Positions 43,487-52,029 of a stretch of DNA of 64,000 nucleotides are shown one piece after another; position 1 is the first letter of the stretch, and each line of letters starts with the position of its first letter. A program made the translations under genes and the position numbers. The stretch spans positions 1-64,000 of the forward strand of contig CAYGSD010000001.1 of assembly GCA_964352625.1 (NCBI GenBank), read 5' to 3'. A model generated the notes under the pieces. The model worked only from the letters and a program-made list of their open reading frames with translations, had not been told where the DNA came from and ran no database searches. Origin of the DNA: JAAEPI01 sp964352625. GTDB lineage: Bacteria; Bacteroidota; Bacteroidia; Cytophagales; Cyclobacteriaceae.

Positions 43487-43840
43487 ATGAAAAAGATAAA
43501 AACAATTTTGATCGCGATGCTACTAATGGTAGCGTATATGTCAACAGCGAATAATGGTGATCCAAAGCCAATGGTTTCTAATTACACTCAGGTAATTAGT
43601 CAAATCGAATATCCGATTAATTGCAGAGAAAAAGGAATTGAAGGGACTGTTATGGTGAGTATTTCGGTAGATCGTAGAGGGAATATGAAAAACTATTCTA
43701 TTCTAGAGTCGCCGTGCAGTGACCTTAAGGAGGCTGTTGAGGCTGTCCTTCCATCCTTGAGCTTTGAGCCAGCCGTTGTAGATGGGAAAGCTGTAAGTAG
43801 TAAAATTTTGATACCTGTCGAATTTCGACTCACGTATTAA
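43487..43840 (+). CDS. Small secreted TonB-C-domain protein
   Basis: The 117-residue protein has a signal peptide (I-L-I-A-M-L-L-M-V-A-Y) and then a TonB C-terminal fold: I-E-Y-P, R-E-K-G-I-E-G-T-V-M-V-S-I-S-V-D-R-R-G, and late F-E-P-A-V-V-D-G-K-A-V with a final beta strand. It lacks the proline-rich spanning region of a true TonB, so it is a free periplasmic TonB-C domain as found in many Bacteroidota, perhaps an accessory or decoy. It is a single gene framed by the 22-bp inverted repeat upstream and a terminator downstream. Confidence 0.85.
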   Translation: MKKIKTILIAMLLMVAYMSTANNGDPKPMVSNYTQVISQIEYPINCREKGIEGTVMVSISVDRRGNMKNYSILESPCSDLKEAVEAVLPSLSFEPAVVDGKAVSSKILIPVEFRLTY

Positions 43841-43864
43841 TTGTTTAATTGTAGTTAAACACTC

Positions 43865-43890
43865 AAGTCCACTTCGGTGGACTTTTTTTT
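43865..43890 (+). terminator. Rho-independent terminator with TTCG loop
   Basis: AAGTCCAC and GTGGACTT pair perfectly around a TTCG tetraloop, followed by a T-run to 43890. It closes the TonB-C gene, whose stop is 25 bases upstream. Confidence 0.93.
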
Positions 43891-43934
43891 GCTCCGCACT
43901 CTACTAAATTTCAATTGACCGTAGATTAGTGTCT

Positions 43935-45254
43935 ATGTTCAAATTCCTTGCCCCTCCTCCAGCAACTGATCCAGTACCTGAAGAACAAGTCAACTCAAAA
44001 TACAAGAAACTAAGGCTCCAAGTTTTTGGCGGAATCTTCGTGGGTTACGCAGGTTATTATTTGGTCAGGAAAAACTTCGCATTGGTCACGAATGATCTTG
44101 TAAATGAAGGATTTAATGAAGGTGAATTAGGTCTAGCAATGTCTTTTCTGGCTATTGCATACGGACTTAGCAAGTTCCTTATGGGCAATGTTTCTGACAG
44201 AAGTAATGCCCGAACATTCATGGCTCTTGGTCTTATTCTTTCCGGAATAGTCATGTTTATTTTCGGTTGGTTTCCATTTGCTACTTCCTCGGTCTTCTTC
44301 ATGGGTTTGCTTCTTTTTGCAAATGGTTGGTTTCAAGGAATGGGCTGGCCACCAAGCGGTCGCGTCATGGTGCATTGGTTTTCAGTGAAAGAACGAGGAA
44401 CCAAAATGTCTATTTGGAATGTAGCTCACAATATAGGTGGTGGACTTATGGCTCCCTTGGCCATTCTGGGATTTGAGATATTCAACGACTGGCATGCCAA
44501 ATTTTATTTCCCTGGTATGGTCGCCTTAGTTGTTGCCCTCATTATTTACTTGCTGGTACGCAATTCGCCTCAATCCGAAGGACTGCCATCAGTCGAGGAA
44601 TGGAAGAATGACTACCCTCCCAATTATGAAAAATCACACGACACAACTTTTACTGCCAAGGAGATATTCACCAAATACATATTACCTAATAAGTTGCTTT
44701 GGTCGATTGCTATCGCTAATGCTTTTGTCTATCTCATTAGGTATGGCGTCTCTGATTGGGCTCCACTCTATTTGCAGCAGGCTAAGGAATTCGACTTTAA
44801 GTCAAGTGGATATGCCTATGCAGCCTATGAGTTTGCTGGAATTCCCGGCACTATTCTTTGTGGATGGCTCAGCGACAAGGTGTTTGGAGGTAAGAGAGCT
44901 CCCGTCAGCATTATCTACCTAGGATTAATTGCGGCTGCAGTCGTGGTGTATTGGATGAATCCAATTGGTAATCCCGGAATTGATCTTGCCTGCTTAATAG
45001 CCATTGGGTTTTTAATCTACGGACCGGTCATGCTAATTGGTGTTCATGCTCTTGATCTGGTTCCAAAAAATGCAGCGGGAACTGCGGCAGGTTTGACAGG
45101 ATTGTTTGGCTATTTTATTGGTACAGCCATTTTAGCGAATGCGGTTGCAGGACAAATCATTGAACGATTCAGCTGGGATGGGTTTTTCATCTTCATACTT
45201 GTCGCCTGTGGGTTAGCGATTTTCTTCACTTCCTTGACTTGGCGAAAGGAATAA
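43935..45254 (+). CDS. glpT: GlpT-like organophosphate:phosphate antiporter (MFS, OPA family)
   Basis: The protein has 439 residues from the ATG at 43935 (a GTG two codons earlier is also in frame). Twelve hydrophobic segments are seen, with the OPA-family start G-Y-A-G-Y-Y-L-V-R-K-N-F-A-L carrying the phosphate-binding Arg, and the MFS loop G-N-V-S-D-R-S-N-A-R between segments 2 and 3. GlpT imports glycerol 3-phosphate in exchange for phosphate; hexose phosphate is an alternative substrate for close relatives. No glycerol phosphate enzyme is adjacent. It converges on nqrE with a bidirectional terminator between them. Confidence 0.88.
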   Translation: MFKFLAPPPATDPVPEEQVNSKYKKLRLQVFGGIFVGYAGYYLVRKNFALVTNDLVNEGFNEGELGLAMSFLAIAYGLSKFLMGNVSDRSNARTFMALGLILSGIVMFIFGWFPFATSSVFFMGLLLFANGWFQGMGWPPSGRVMVHWFSVKERGTKMSIWNVAHNIGGGLMAPLAILGFEIFNDWHAKFYFPGMVALVVALIIYLLVRNSPQSEGLPSVEEWKNDYPPNYEKSHDTTFTAKEIFTKYILPNKLLWSIAIANAFVYLIRYGVSDWAPLYLQQAKEFDFKSSGYAYAAYEFAGIPGTILCGWLSDKVFGGKRAPVSIIYLGLIAAAVVVYWMNPIGNPGIDLACLIAIGFLIYGPVMLIGVHALDLVPKNAAGTAAGLTGLFGYFIGTAILANAVAGQIIERFSWDGFFIFILVACGLAIFFTSLTWRKE

Positions 45255-45280
45255 AAAAAGGCCGGTTAAACCGGCCTTCT
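45253..45280. terminator. Bidirectional terminator between glpT and nqrE
   Basis: AAGGCCGGTT pairs with AACCGGCCTT at 45258-45278. The A-run on its left gives seven T on the minus strand, so it is strongest as the terminator of the nqr operon, 22 bases after nqrE. It starts at the glpT stop codon and serves that gene more weakly. Confidence 0.88.
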
Positions 45281-45301
45281 AAAATTTCTTAGTAATTCTT
45301 A

Positions 45302-45913
45302 CTAGAACGAAATCCCAATGAACGACTTGAAGGCTATTGCCATAAGACCAGTAATGATCATCGTGATACCCAGCCCTTTCAAACCATTAGGAACATGTGA
45401 ATATTTTAATTTCTCTCTAATAGCTGCAAGTGCAACAATGGCAAGGAAGAAACCCGTTCCGGATCCGAATCCGAATGCCGTAGCTTCAATGACTGTGTAG
45501 TCTCTTTGTACCATAAAAAGTGAAGATCCCAAAATAGCACAGTTCACAGCGATCAAAGGCAAGAAAATTCCTAGTGACCCGTAAAGTGCAGGGGATACCT
45601 TTTCGATAACCATTTCTACCAATTGCACCATCGCCGCGATTACCGCGATGAAGATGATGAACTGAAGGAAGGTCAAATCTATAGTGGCGTATTGCTCTCC
45701 AAGGAAAGACAAAGCTCCTTCTTTTAATACTTTCTCCTGTATGATCCAGTTGATAGGAACTGTAATTGTCAGAACGAAAATTACAGCAGCTCCAAGACCT
45801 ATAGCTGTTGATACTTTCTTTGAAACAGCGAGGAATGAACACATGCCTAAAAAATAGGCAAAGATCATGTTGTCTATAAAGATTCCCCGTATGGCGATAT
45901 TAATTGCTTCCAT
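45302..45913 (-). CDS. nqrE: Na+-translocating NADH:quinone reductase subunit E
   Basis: This 203-residue membrane subunit has six segments and the conserved start I-F-I-D-N-M-I-F-A-Y-F-L-G-M-C-S-F-L with the Cys near the membrane middle, and V-N-C-A-I-L-G-S with a second Cys. The two half-membrane cysteines bind an iron centre shared with NqrD. It belongs to the sodium pump that passes electrons from NADH to quinone. It is the last gene of the cluster; the usual nqrF does not follow, and a terminator does. Confidence 0.96.
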   Translation of the reverse strand: MEAINIAIRGIFIDNMIFAYFLGMCSFLAVSKKVSTAIGLGAAVIFVLTITVPINWIIQEKVLKEGALSFLGEQYATIDLTFLQFIIFIAVIAAMVQLVEMVIEKVSPALYGSLGIFLPLIAVNCAILGSSLFMVQRDYTVIEATAFGFGSGTGFFLAIVALAAIREKLKYSHVPNGLKGLGITMIITGLMAIAFKSFIGISF

Positions 45914-45917
45914 TTTC

Positions 45918-46619
45918 TTAGTGCTCTACGTATCCGTTTCTAGTTCTTTGAATCCAAATGATGATTCCGAGTATCATGAAGGCTCCTACCGAGTCTACCA
46001 TGAGACCGTTCGTTTGTAGTGAAGTACCCAGTAGATTTCCAATACCTCCGTATACATCCATCTCAAGCGGAGTACCTACGAACATGGTACCTCCTCCAAA
46101 TAGCTCTCTGAAGAAAGCCACCGTAAGGATGATCCACGCATATCCAAATCCGCTACCAAATCCATCAAGAATGGAATCGTAAGGTTTGTTCCCCATTGCA
46201 AAAGCTTCTAGTCTCCCCATCACAATACAGTTCGTGATGATAAGTCCAACATAAGCTCCAAGTACTTTGTACATGTCGTAGCTATATGCTTTCAGCACCT
46301 CACTTACTAGGGTTACCAACGTTGCGATGATTCCCAGCTGAACGATAATTCTGATTCGATTAGGAATGGTGTTTCTCAACAATGAAGTAATCAGGTTCGA
46401 GAACACAATTACAAAAACCACCGCAATCGACATGATCAGGGTTGGCTTGAATTGAACAGTCACCGCTAGTGCCGAACAAATTCCCAAAACCTGAACCGTA
46501 ATTGGGTTGTCGTCACCCAATGGATCCGAGACGATACTTCTTCTTCGTTTTGAAAATAAAGGTTCAGCCGGCTCTTTGGCCTTTATTTCTATTGCTTCTG
46601 ATTCTATTACTTCCGCCAT
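45918..46619 (-). CDS. nqrD: Na+-translocating NADH:quinone reductase subunit D
   Basis: This 233-residue membrane subunit is paralogous to NqrE. The core from about residue 35 shows P-I-T-V-Q-V-L-G-I-C-S-A-L-A-V and later I-T-N-C-I-V-M-G-R-L-E-A-F-A, the two membrane cysteines being iron ligands. The first 35 residues form a charged extension (E-A-I-E-I-K-A-K-E-P-A-E-P) not present in the shorter proteobacterial protein. Four bases separate it from nqrE. Confidence 0.95.
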   Translation of the reverse strand: MAEVIESEAIEIKAKEPAEPLFSKRRRSIVSDPLGDDNPITVQVLGICSALAVTVQFKPTLIMSIAVVFVIVFSNLITSLLRNTIPNRIRIIVQLGIIATLVTLVSEVLKAYSYDMYKVLGAYVGLIITNCIVMGRLEAFAMGNKPYDSILDGFGSGFGYAWIILTVAFFRELFGGGTMFVGTPLEMDVYGGIGNLLGTSLQTNGLMVDSVGAFMILGIIIWIQRTRNGYVEH

Positions 46620-46632
46620 TTCAGTTCTTTAA

Positions 46633-47355
46633 TTAAAGTGACTGCTTATTTTTTTGGATGAACCCTTGATAATACTCAAGGTAGTTCTCTAACATTTTAT
46701 TGACTCCCTTGGCTGTCATGGTAGCCCCAGACAATCCATCAACCTGATGAGCACTCAGCCCATCATTTCCTTCTCCTTTGACCATAGAAACAGAAACAAG
46801 TTCTGAGCCTTCATAGATAGTTTTTCCTTGAAAGCGAGACTGAACTGCCGCTTCGGTAATTCTCGCTCCTAATCCGGGCGTTTCTTGCTTGTGATCAAAA
46901 GCCACACCTTTAATAGTGTTCAGGTCCTTCTCAAGCGCCACAAAACCAGAAATCCAGTCCCATAGCCCGGCTCCAAATGTTGGGAAAATATAAGCTTCTA
47001 ATTCTCCGGCCTCATTAGAATATTTGAAAACAGGAAACAATCTTTCCTCAGGAGCAATCTTATGATTTTTTCCAATGTCCACCTTTTCAGCAGTTATGTC
47101 GGCATTGGTCACTTCATTCCCATCTATATCTACAAGCATGGACTGCACTCTATCATCGTACATCTGCAGCACTTGCTCTGGGGTCATTTCGCTATCAAGC
47201 GTAATAACCGCACCTAGAATTTTCTTCTTGGTATCAAGCTCCACTTGCTTATCCTGCAGTGGCTTCAAACCTACTGAGGTGATAGATAGCAATCCTCCCA
47301 AAACTATAGTCAGGGCAATCGCAAAAATGATGACGTATAAATTAGACTGTCGCAC
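46633..47355 (-). CDS. nqrC: Na+-translocating NADH:quinone reductase subunit C
   Basis: This 240-residue subunit has one N-terminal membrane anchor (V-I-I-F-A-I-A-L-T-I-V-L-G-G-L-L) and an extracytoplasmic FMN-binding domain. The covalent flavin site is seen as D-G-L-S-G-A-T-M-T-A-K-G near residue 215, the second Thr being the attachment residue by analogy with known NqrC. It needs an ApbE-type flavin transferase, which is not encoded in this window. The start overlaps nqrB by 14 bases. Confidence 0.95.
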   Translation of the reverse strand: MRQSNLYVIIFAIALTIVLGGLLSITSVGLKPLQDKQVELDTKKKILGAVITLDSEMTPEQVLQMYDDRVQSMLVDIDGNEVTNADITAEKVDIGKNHKIAPEERLFPVFKYSNEAGELEAYIFPTFGAGLWDWISGFVALEKDLNTIKGVAFDHKQETPGLGARITEAAVQSRFQGKTIYEGSELVSVSMVKGEGNDGLSAHQVDGLSGATMTAKGVNKMLENYLEYYQGFIQKNKQSL

Positions 47356-48517
47356 GTTTTAATCTTCTTTTTTTGTTCGCTTCTACTACGTAAAAATCTA
47401 TGAGTGGCGCAAAGACATTCATAAACAAAATGGCTAGCATGATACCCTCAGGGTATGCTGGATTTATCACTCGAATCAAGACGGTGATCGCTCCGATCAT
47501 CAACCCATAAATCCATTTGCCTGATTCCGTCTGAGCGGCTGTCACAGGATCTGTGGCCATGAACACGGCACCAAATGCCAAACCTCCGATTACTAAATGA
47601 TAGTGTGCCGGCATTTCAAGGAATGGATTTCCACCCACAGCATTAAACAACAAGCCCATTCCGATAGCTCCGGCAAAAACGCTGAAGATAATTTTCCAAC
47701 TTCCAACGCCTGTAGCTACCAAAATAATTGCGCCAATTATACACATAATGAAGGAGGTCTCTCCAATACTACCAGGAACCGTTCCTATCACAAAATCCAT
47801 CAGCTGGTTCCCAAGTCGGCCTGCAACATCCACCGTCGAATCTGTGGTGGCCTCTCCTCCTACACCTAAAATAGTAGCTCCAGAGAATCCATCGATTGGT
47901 GTCTTGTCTCCCAGATACGTCCAGACCTTATCTCCTGATATCTGAGAAGGATAGGCAAAATATAAGAACGCTCGTGCCGTCAAGGCAATGTTAAGTATGT
48001 TCATTCCTGTTCCGCCAAAAGCTTCCTTTGCGATAATTACTGCAAACAAAGTGGCAAGCCCGATTTGCCATAGTGGCATTGTCGGAGGCATCACCAATGG
48101 AATAAGCATACCAGAGACTAAGAATCCCTCTTCTACAGGTTTTTGTTTGATCACACAAAATGTGAACTCGGTAACAAGACCCACGCCGTAAGCCACGATC
48201 AACATTGGGACAACCTGAATTGCACCAATAAGTACTTTATCTAAGAGTCCTGCCGTCTCGCCGACAGCCAAGAAGTGCTGATGCCCCACGTTCCACATCC
48301 CGAAAAGAAGACACGGAATCATAGCTATGATCACCGTGAACATCATTCGCTTAAGGTCTACAGCATCTTTGATTTGCGTACCTGTTTTGGACGTTGTTGC
48401 ATCCGGAGCGAATAAGATCGTTCTGTGTCCCTCATATATAGGGTAGAACTTTTCCCACTTTCCACCTTTCTCAAAGTGATGGGCTATTTTGTCAAAAGGT
48501 TTCTTTAAAAAACTCAT
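47342..48517 (-). CDS. nqrB: Na+-translocating NADH:quinone reductase subunit B
   Basis: This 391-residue membrane subunit has about ten segments. The covalent FMN site D-G-F-S-G-A-T-I-L-G lies near the middle (about residue 213), and the flanking segments carry the proposed Na+ path. The C-terminal region M-A-T-D-P-V-T-A-A-Q-T is highly conserved in the NqrB/RnfD family. The length and the adjacent nqrA and nqrC separate it from RnfD. Six bases lie between nqrA and nqrB. Confidence 0.96.
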   Translation of the reverse strand: MSFLKKPFDKIAHHFEKGGKWEKFYPIYEGHRTILFAPDATTSKTGTQIKDAVDLKRMMFTVIIAMIPCLLFGMWNVGHQHFLAVGETAGLLDKVLIGAIQVVPMLIVAYGVGLVTEFTFCVIKQKPVEEGFLVSGMLIPLVMPPTMPLWQIGLATLFAVIIAKEAFGGTGMNILNIALTARAFLYFAYPSQISGDKVWTYLGDKTPIDGFSGATILGVGGEATTDSTVDVAGRLGNQLMDFVIGTVPGSIGETSFIMCIIGAIILVATGVGSWKIIFSVFAGAIGMGLLFNAVGGNPFLEMPAHYHLVIGGLAFGAVFMATDPVTAAQTESGKWIYGLMIGAITVLIRVINPAYPEGIMLAILFMNVFAPLIDFYVVEANKKRRLKRATV

Positions 48518-48522
48518 CCAGT

Positions 48523-49887
48523 TTAGCCGTTTCTAACCATTTCAATTCCTTCTCTCAAGATGCTTTGAAGCTCGTGCTTCGACACATCAATAAACTCGCA
48601 AAGGGCGACATCCTCCTCTATCACCTCATAGATGCCGAGCGCCTCCATATTTTCAAAATCCTCTGTGATGATTGCCTTGAACAAATGCATTGGCAAAATA
48701 TCCATTGGCATCACTTTCTCAAATGCACCCGTCATTACAAAGTTTCTATGCTCACCATGCAGATTGGTGTCAACCACTCTTTCCTTGTTTGGACTCAAGA
48801 ACGATAGTAATCCAAATGTTTTATGGAAGCTCAATTTCTTAGTCGACGGTAAAATCCAACCCAGCAGCTCTTCATAATCTCCCTCAGGGATAACAGATAT
48901 TTGATTGGAGTAAAACCCCAAGTATCCGTCCTTTCCAACTGACTCCCCAGTCAAAACATTCCCAGAGATAGTTCTGTTGTTACCATCATTTACCATTCCT
49001 TCAACGACCTTATTCAGGCAAGCGCCTGAATGCATCCTCACGTAAGCTGGCTCCTTCACTTCAGATCCCGTAACAGCTACAATTTTTGAAGAATCGAAGA
49101 CTCCTTCACTAAATAATTTCCCGATCTGTGCAACTCCATATGGAGAAGCCGTCCAAACAAGGTCTCCTTTATTTATAGGGTCAGTATGATGGATTTGAAC
49201 GCCAACATTACCTGCAGGGTGAGGCCCTGAGAATTTATTTACTTGAACGCCATCCAAATTGGCAAACAAAGGAGAAACCTCTGCATTGGCATCTAATCCT
49301 AGATGTACAATTCCCTCTGTTAGTTTTTTCAGAATTGACAACCCAACTTGAAAATGCTCTTCCTTGTCTTTTAGAATAAATGGAATATCGGGCGCATTAG
49401 GATGCGAATCAAAGGCGGACACAAAAATGGCCTTTGGTGTGGTGGCCGGATCGGCAACTATTCCATAAGGTCTCTGAATAATCTGAGGCCATACGCCGTG
49501 CTTAGTCATATGGCTCACCACATCCTCTCTCGAGAGATTGATTATTTCAGAAGCAGAATACTTAGTGAAGCTTTCCGACTCTATCTCCTTATCGGCAAGT
49601 ATCTTGATTTCAAGAAGTTTTCTCTTTGCACCTCGTTTGATTTCTACAATCTCACCGCTCACGGGCGAACAGAACATTACGTCCTCCATTGTTTTCTCAA
49701 AGAAAACAGGAGATCCCATTTTCACATTGTCTCCTTCCTTAACCAGAAGTTTAGGAAAGGCCACATGCGGAAAATCCGTTGGTTTGATTGCAAAAGTTTC
49801 AGGTTGCGGAATGTCGGTAATCTTCTTCTCAGGTTTACCAACAATGTTGATATCGAATCCCCGCTTCAGTTTTATGTTTTTGGACAT
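48523..49887 (-). CDS. nqrA: Na+-translocating NADH:quinone reductase subunit A
   Basis: The protein has 454 residues from the ATG at 49887, where the protein begins M-S-K-N-I-K-L-K-R-G-F-D-I-N like other NqrA; the frame upstream to 49962 is out of family. It is the cytosolic, quinone-binding-side subunit of the sodium pump, with the conserved segments H-V-A-F-P-K-L-L-V-K-E-G-D, F-V-S-A-F-D-S-H-P-N-A-P-D and M-H-S-G-A-C-L-N. It leads the operon nqrABCDE. Confidence 0.96.
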   Translation of the reverse strand: MSKNIKLKRGFDINIVGKPEKKITDIPQPETFAIKPTDFPHVAFPKLLVKEGDNVKMGSPVFFEKTMEDVMFCSPVSGEIVEIKRGAKRKLLEIKILADKEIESESFTKYSASEIINLSREDVVSHMTKHGVWPQIIQRPYGIVADPATTPKAIFVSAFDSHPNAPDIPFILKDKEEHFQVGLSILKKLTEGIVHLGLDANAEVSPLFANLDGVQVNKFSGPHPAGNVGVQIHHTDPINKGDLVWTASPYGVAQIGKLFSEGVFDSSKIVAVTGSEVKEPAYVRMHSGACLNKVVEGMVNDGNNRTISGNVLTGESVGKDGYLGFYSNQISVIPEGDYEELLGWILPSTKKLSFHKTFGLLSFLSPNKERVVDTNLHGEHRNFVMTGAFEKVMPMDILPMHLFKAIITEDFENMEALGIYEVIEEDVALCEFIDVSKHELQSILREGIEMVRNG

Positions 49888-50017
49888 TTGTTTGATTAAG
49901 ACTAGGACGTCAAAAGCGGTAGCAAATATATTGGTTAATGCGTTTAAACATGAAGGTATCACGGAAAATTCCCAGACTAATTCCTATCTTCATTCACTTC
50001 TTGATTAAAGTCGGTTT

Positions 50018-50446
50018 ATGCGGATCAAAATTTCAGATTATCAACTTAAAAAATTGGAAGCTCAGGGCTCGCACACTTTTATAAAAGGAAAAGTAAGCCT
50101 AAATGGAAATATCAGGAGCATTGAAATATTCTTCAGAGATAGACTGCAAGAAAAGAAACTTTTTGAAGAAGCTACCATTACTATTGATGGTGAATTAGTG
50201 GAGGCAGATGGTTGTCTAAGTATGGTGGAAGCTTCTGTTGCCCATGTCGAACTGCTAATGGAAATTCCCCTTGATTCTTTGAGCATAAAGGACCGATTGA
50301 ATGCTACTGGACTGATTCATGAATTCAAGGAAATTTTTAGAAGAGATAAAATACGGGCCAGAGAAATTTTAATGGTTCTGGGAGTATCTGAAGATTACGC
50401 AGAGGAAATATTACTAAGGAACTCATACATTCTTCCGGATCGTTAG
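50018..50446 (+). CDS. Hypothetical protein
   Basis: This 142-residue soluble protein has no recognised family, signal or membrane segment. The first 90 residues look beta-rich and the last 45 helical and basic (K-E-I-F-R-R-D-K-I-R-A-R-E-I-L), with a small acidic helix near the end. It is divergent from nqrA across about 130 bases in which I see no certain promoter. Confidence 0.68.
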   Translation: MRIKISDYQLKKLEAQGSHTFIKGKVSLNGNIRSIEIFFRDRLQEKKLFEEATITIDGELVEADGCLSMVEASVAHVELLMEIPLDSLSIKDRLNATGLIHEFKEIFRRDKIRAREILMVLGVSEDYAEEILLRNSYILPDR

Positions 50447-50488
50447 TAATAAATGAACATCCTTACTATCATAAGGGTTATTTATTTC

Positions 50489-50496
50489 TAATTTTG
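50489..50496 (+). promoter_or_regulatory. -7 promoter element, exact consensus
   Basis: TAATTTTG matches TAnnTTTG exactly and is followed by CAGT. It ends 38 bases before the ATG at 50535. A -33 TTTG is not obvious. Confidence 0.5.
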
Positions 50497-50534
50497 CAGT
50501 ACAATACACACCCACGAAAAAACAGGTCCCACTG

Positions 50535-51980
50535 ATGAAGGCAATCAAGAAACTGAATACGACTGAGAAGGCCCTTCAACTAAATCTTGACGAAAATATC
50601 TACGGCACCATCGCTGAAATAGGTGGTGGTCAGGAGGTCGCCGGACATTTCTTTGAGGCAGGAGCCGCCTCTGGTTCCATTGCCAAAACCATGTCCGCTT
50701 ACGACATGAATTTTAGCGATGCGATCTATGGAAAAAGTACACGATATGTGTGTGAAGAAAAACTCATGCTCATGCTAGATAGGGAGTACTCTCTCCTTTC
50801 TGAGCGCTTGATCCACCGAGCAAAGCATACCCAGTTTTTTGCCTTTGCCAATACAGTAGAGACGATCAACTTTAACCGAACCAATCAGGGACATGGCTGG
50901 ATTGGCCTGCGCTTCCAGAGACATCCTGGTTCTTTACCCAATGACTGTATAATCCACGTAATCCTAAAGGACAATCAACCTAGGTGGCAACAGGACGCCT
51001 TAGGCAAAGTAGGTGTCAATCTTCTACATGCCTGCTACGCCTTCAATGAGGCCGAAGACATTCTGATGGCACTTCGGGATAACATTCACCACAGCAGAGT
51101 CGAGGTGGACATGTTTAGAATCGAAGGACCCGATTTCCACCATGTGGATAACCGCCTGATGACACTCAAGTTGGTGAAAAACCAGCTGACTCATGCCGCC
51201 ATGTTTGGGCCTGAGGGCGATGTATTACAACCGTCTGAGGTTCTTTACAAGAAAAACGTGCTTGCACTTCGCGGTAGGTTTCGTCCGGTCACATTAGTAA
51301 ATGTGGACATGATGATCAGCGGATTGCGAGCTTTTAAGAAAGAACCAGGTATAAACAACAAGGAAATAGTTTCGCTGGTAGAGCTTACGCTGAATGATCT
51401 TACCATGGCAGGGGAAGATGTAGATGAGCAGGACTTTCTGGATCGAGTTGACTTGCTTTGCTCGCTTGGTCAGACTGTTTTAATATCGAGCTTCCAAGAG
51501 CATTATCGCCTTGCTGGTTACTTATCCAATCTTACCAAATCCAGATTGCTTGGGTTAGTAATAGGAGTCAATAACCTTGCGAGGATTTTTGACGAATCTT
51601 ATTATAGAAATTTAAGTGGAGGGATATTAGAATCCTTTAGCAGGCTTTTTGGAAGCAACGTGAAACTTTACACCTATCCTGCATTGGTCAGTGACACAAA
51701 AAAAGTAGTAACATGCAAAACTTTTGAGCCAGCTCCTCATTTGAAACATCTCTACTTACATTTTCTAGAGAATGACCAAATAGTAGATTTAGCAGATGCA
51801 AAAACAGAGCATTTGGAAATCATTTCTGACAATGTGCTCGAAATGATTCGAGAGAATGAGCCAGGCTGGGAAAAACAAGTACCCAACCGTGTTGCAGCAG
51901 CCATTAAGCAAGAACATCTCTTTGGATTTCCCTATGATAGCAACCAAAGGAGACCCAAGTTGGCAACCAATCGTCAATAA
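50535..51980 (+). CDS. Conserved protein of unknown function
   Basis: This 481-residue protein is soluble by appearance. It begins L-N-T-T-E-K-A-L-Q-L-N-L-D, then G-T-I-A-E-I-G-G-G-Q-E-V-A and F-E-A-G-A-A-S-G-S-I-A-K-T. I have the impression of a conserved family in Bacteroidota and some other phyla that has been labelled inconsistently (I recall nucleotide adenylyltransferase and TonB-receptor labels), but I see no motif supporting either: no H-x-G-H signature and no beta-barrel plug. The Gly-rich G-G-G-Q segment and conserved His/Arg/Asn hint at a ligand-binding enzyme. No function is claimed. Confidence 0.75.
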   Translation: MKAIKKLNTTEKALQLNLDENIYGTIAEIGGGQEVAGHFFEAGAASGSIAKTMSAYDMNFSDAIYGKSTRYVCEEKLMLMLDREYSLLSERLIHRAKHTQFFAFANTVETINFNRTNQGHGWIGLRFQRHPGSLPNDCIIHVILKDNQPRWQQDALGKVGVNLLHACYAFNEAEDILMALRDNIHHSRVEVDMFRIEGPDFHHVDNRLMTLKLVKNQLTHAAMFGPEGDVLQPSEVLYKKNVLALRGRFRPVTLVNVDMMISGLRAFKKEPGINNKEIVSLVELTLNDLTMAGEDVDEQDFLDRVDLLCSLGQTVLISSFQEHYRLAGYLSNLTKSRLLGLVIGVNNLARIFDESYYRNLSGGILESFSRLFGSNVKLYTYPALVSDTKKVVTCKTFEPAPHLKHLYLHFLENDQIVDLADAKTEHLEIISDNVLEMIRENEPGWEKQVPNRVAAAIKQEHLFGFPYDSNQRRPKLATNRQ

Positions 51981-51997
51981 AACCTCAGGTTTTATTT
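51976..51997 (+). terminator. Possible terminator at the end of the conserved unknown gene
   Basis: AATAAAACCT and AGGTTTTATT are exact reverse complements around a single C, followed by TTTC. The stem is AT-rich and includes the stop codon, so termination would be modest. Confidence 0.4.
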
Positions 51998-52005
51998 CAT
52001 ATATA

Positions 52006-52013
52006 TATCTTAG
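52006..52013 (+). promoter_or_regulatory. Candidate -7 element of the NSS transporter gene
   Basis: TATCTTAG, one mismatch from TAnnTTTG and followed by GCGC, ends 16 bases before the ATG at 52030. Confidence 0.35.
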
Positions 52014-52029
52014 GCGCAAAATTTAAGGC

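Noticed and set aside
49402..50008. Long open frames antisense to nqrA
   Set aside because: They mirror a well-supported gene, lack a promoter, and encode no recognisable protein; codon constraint of nqrA explains them.
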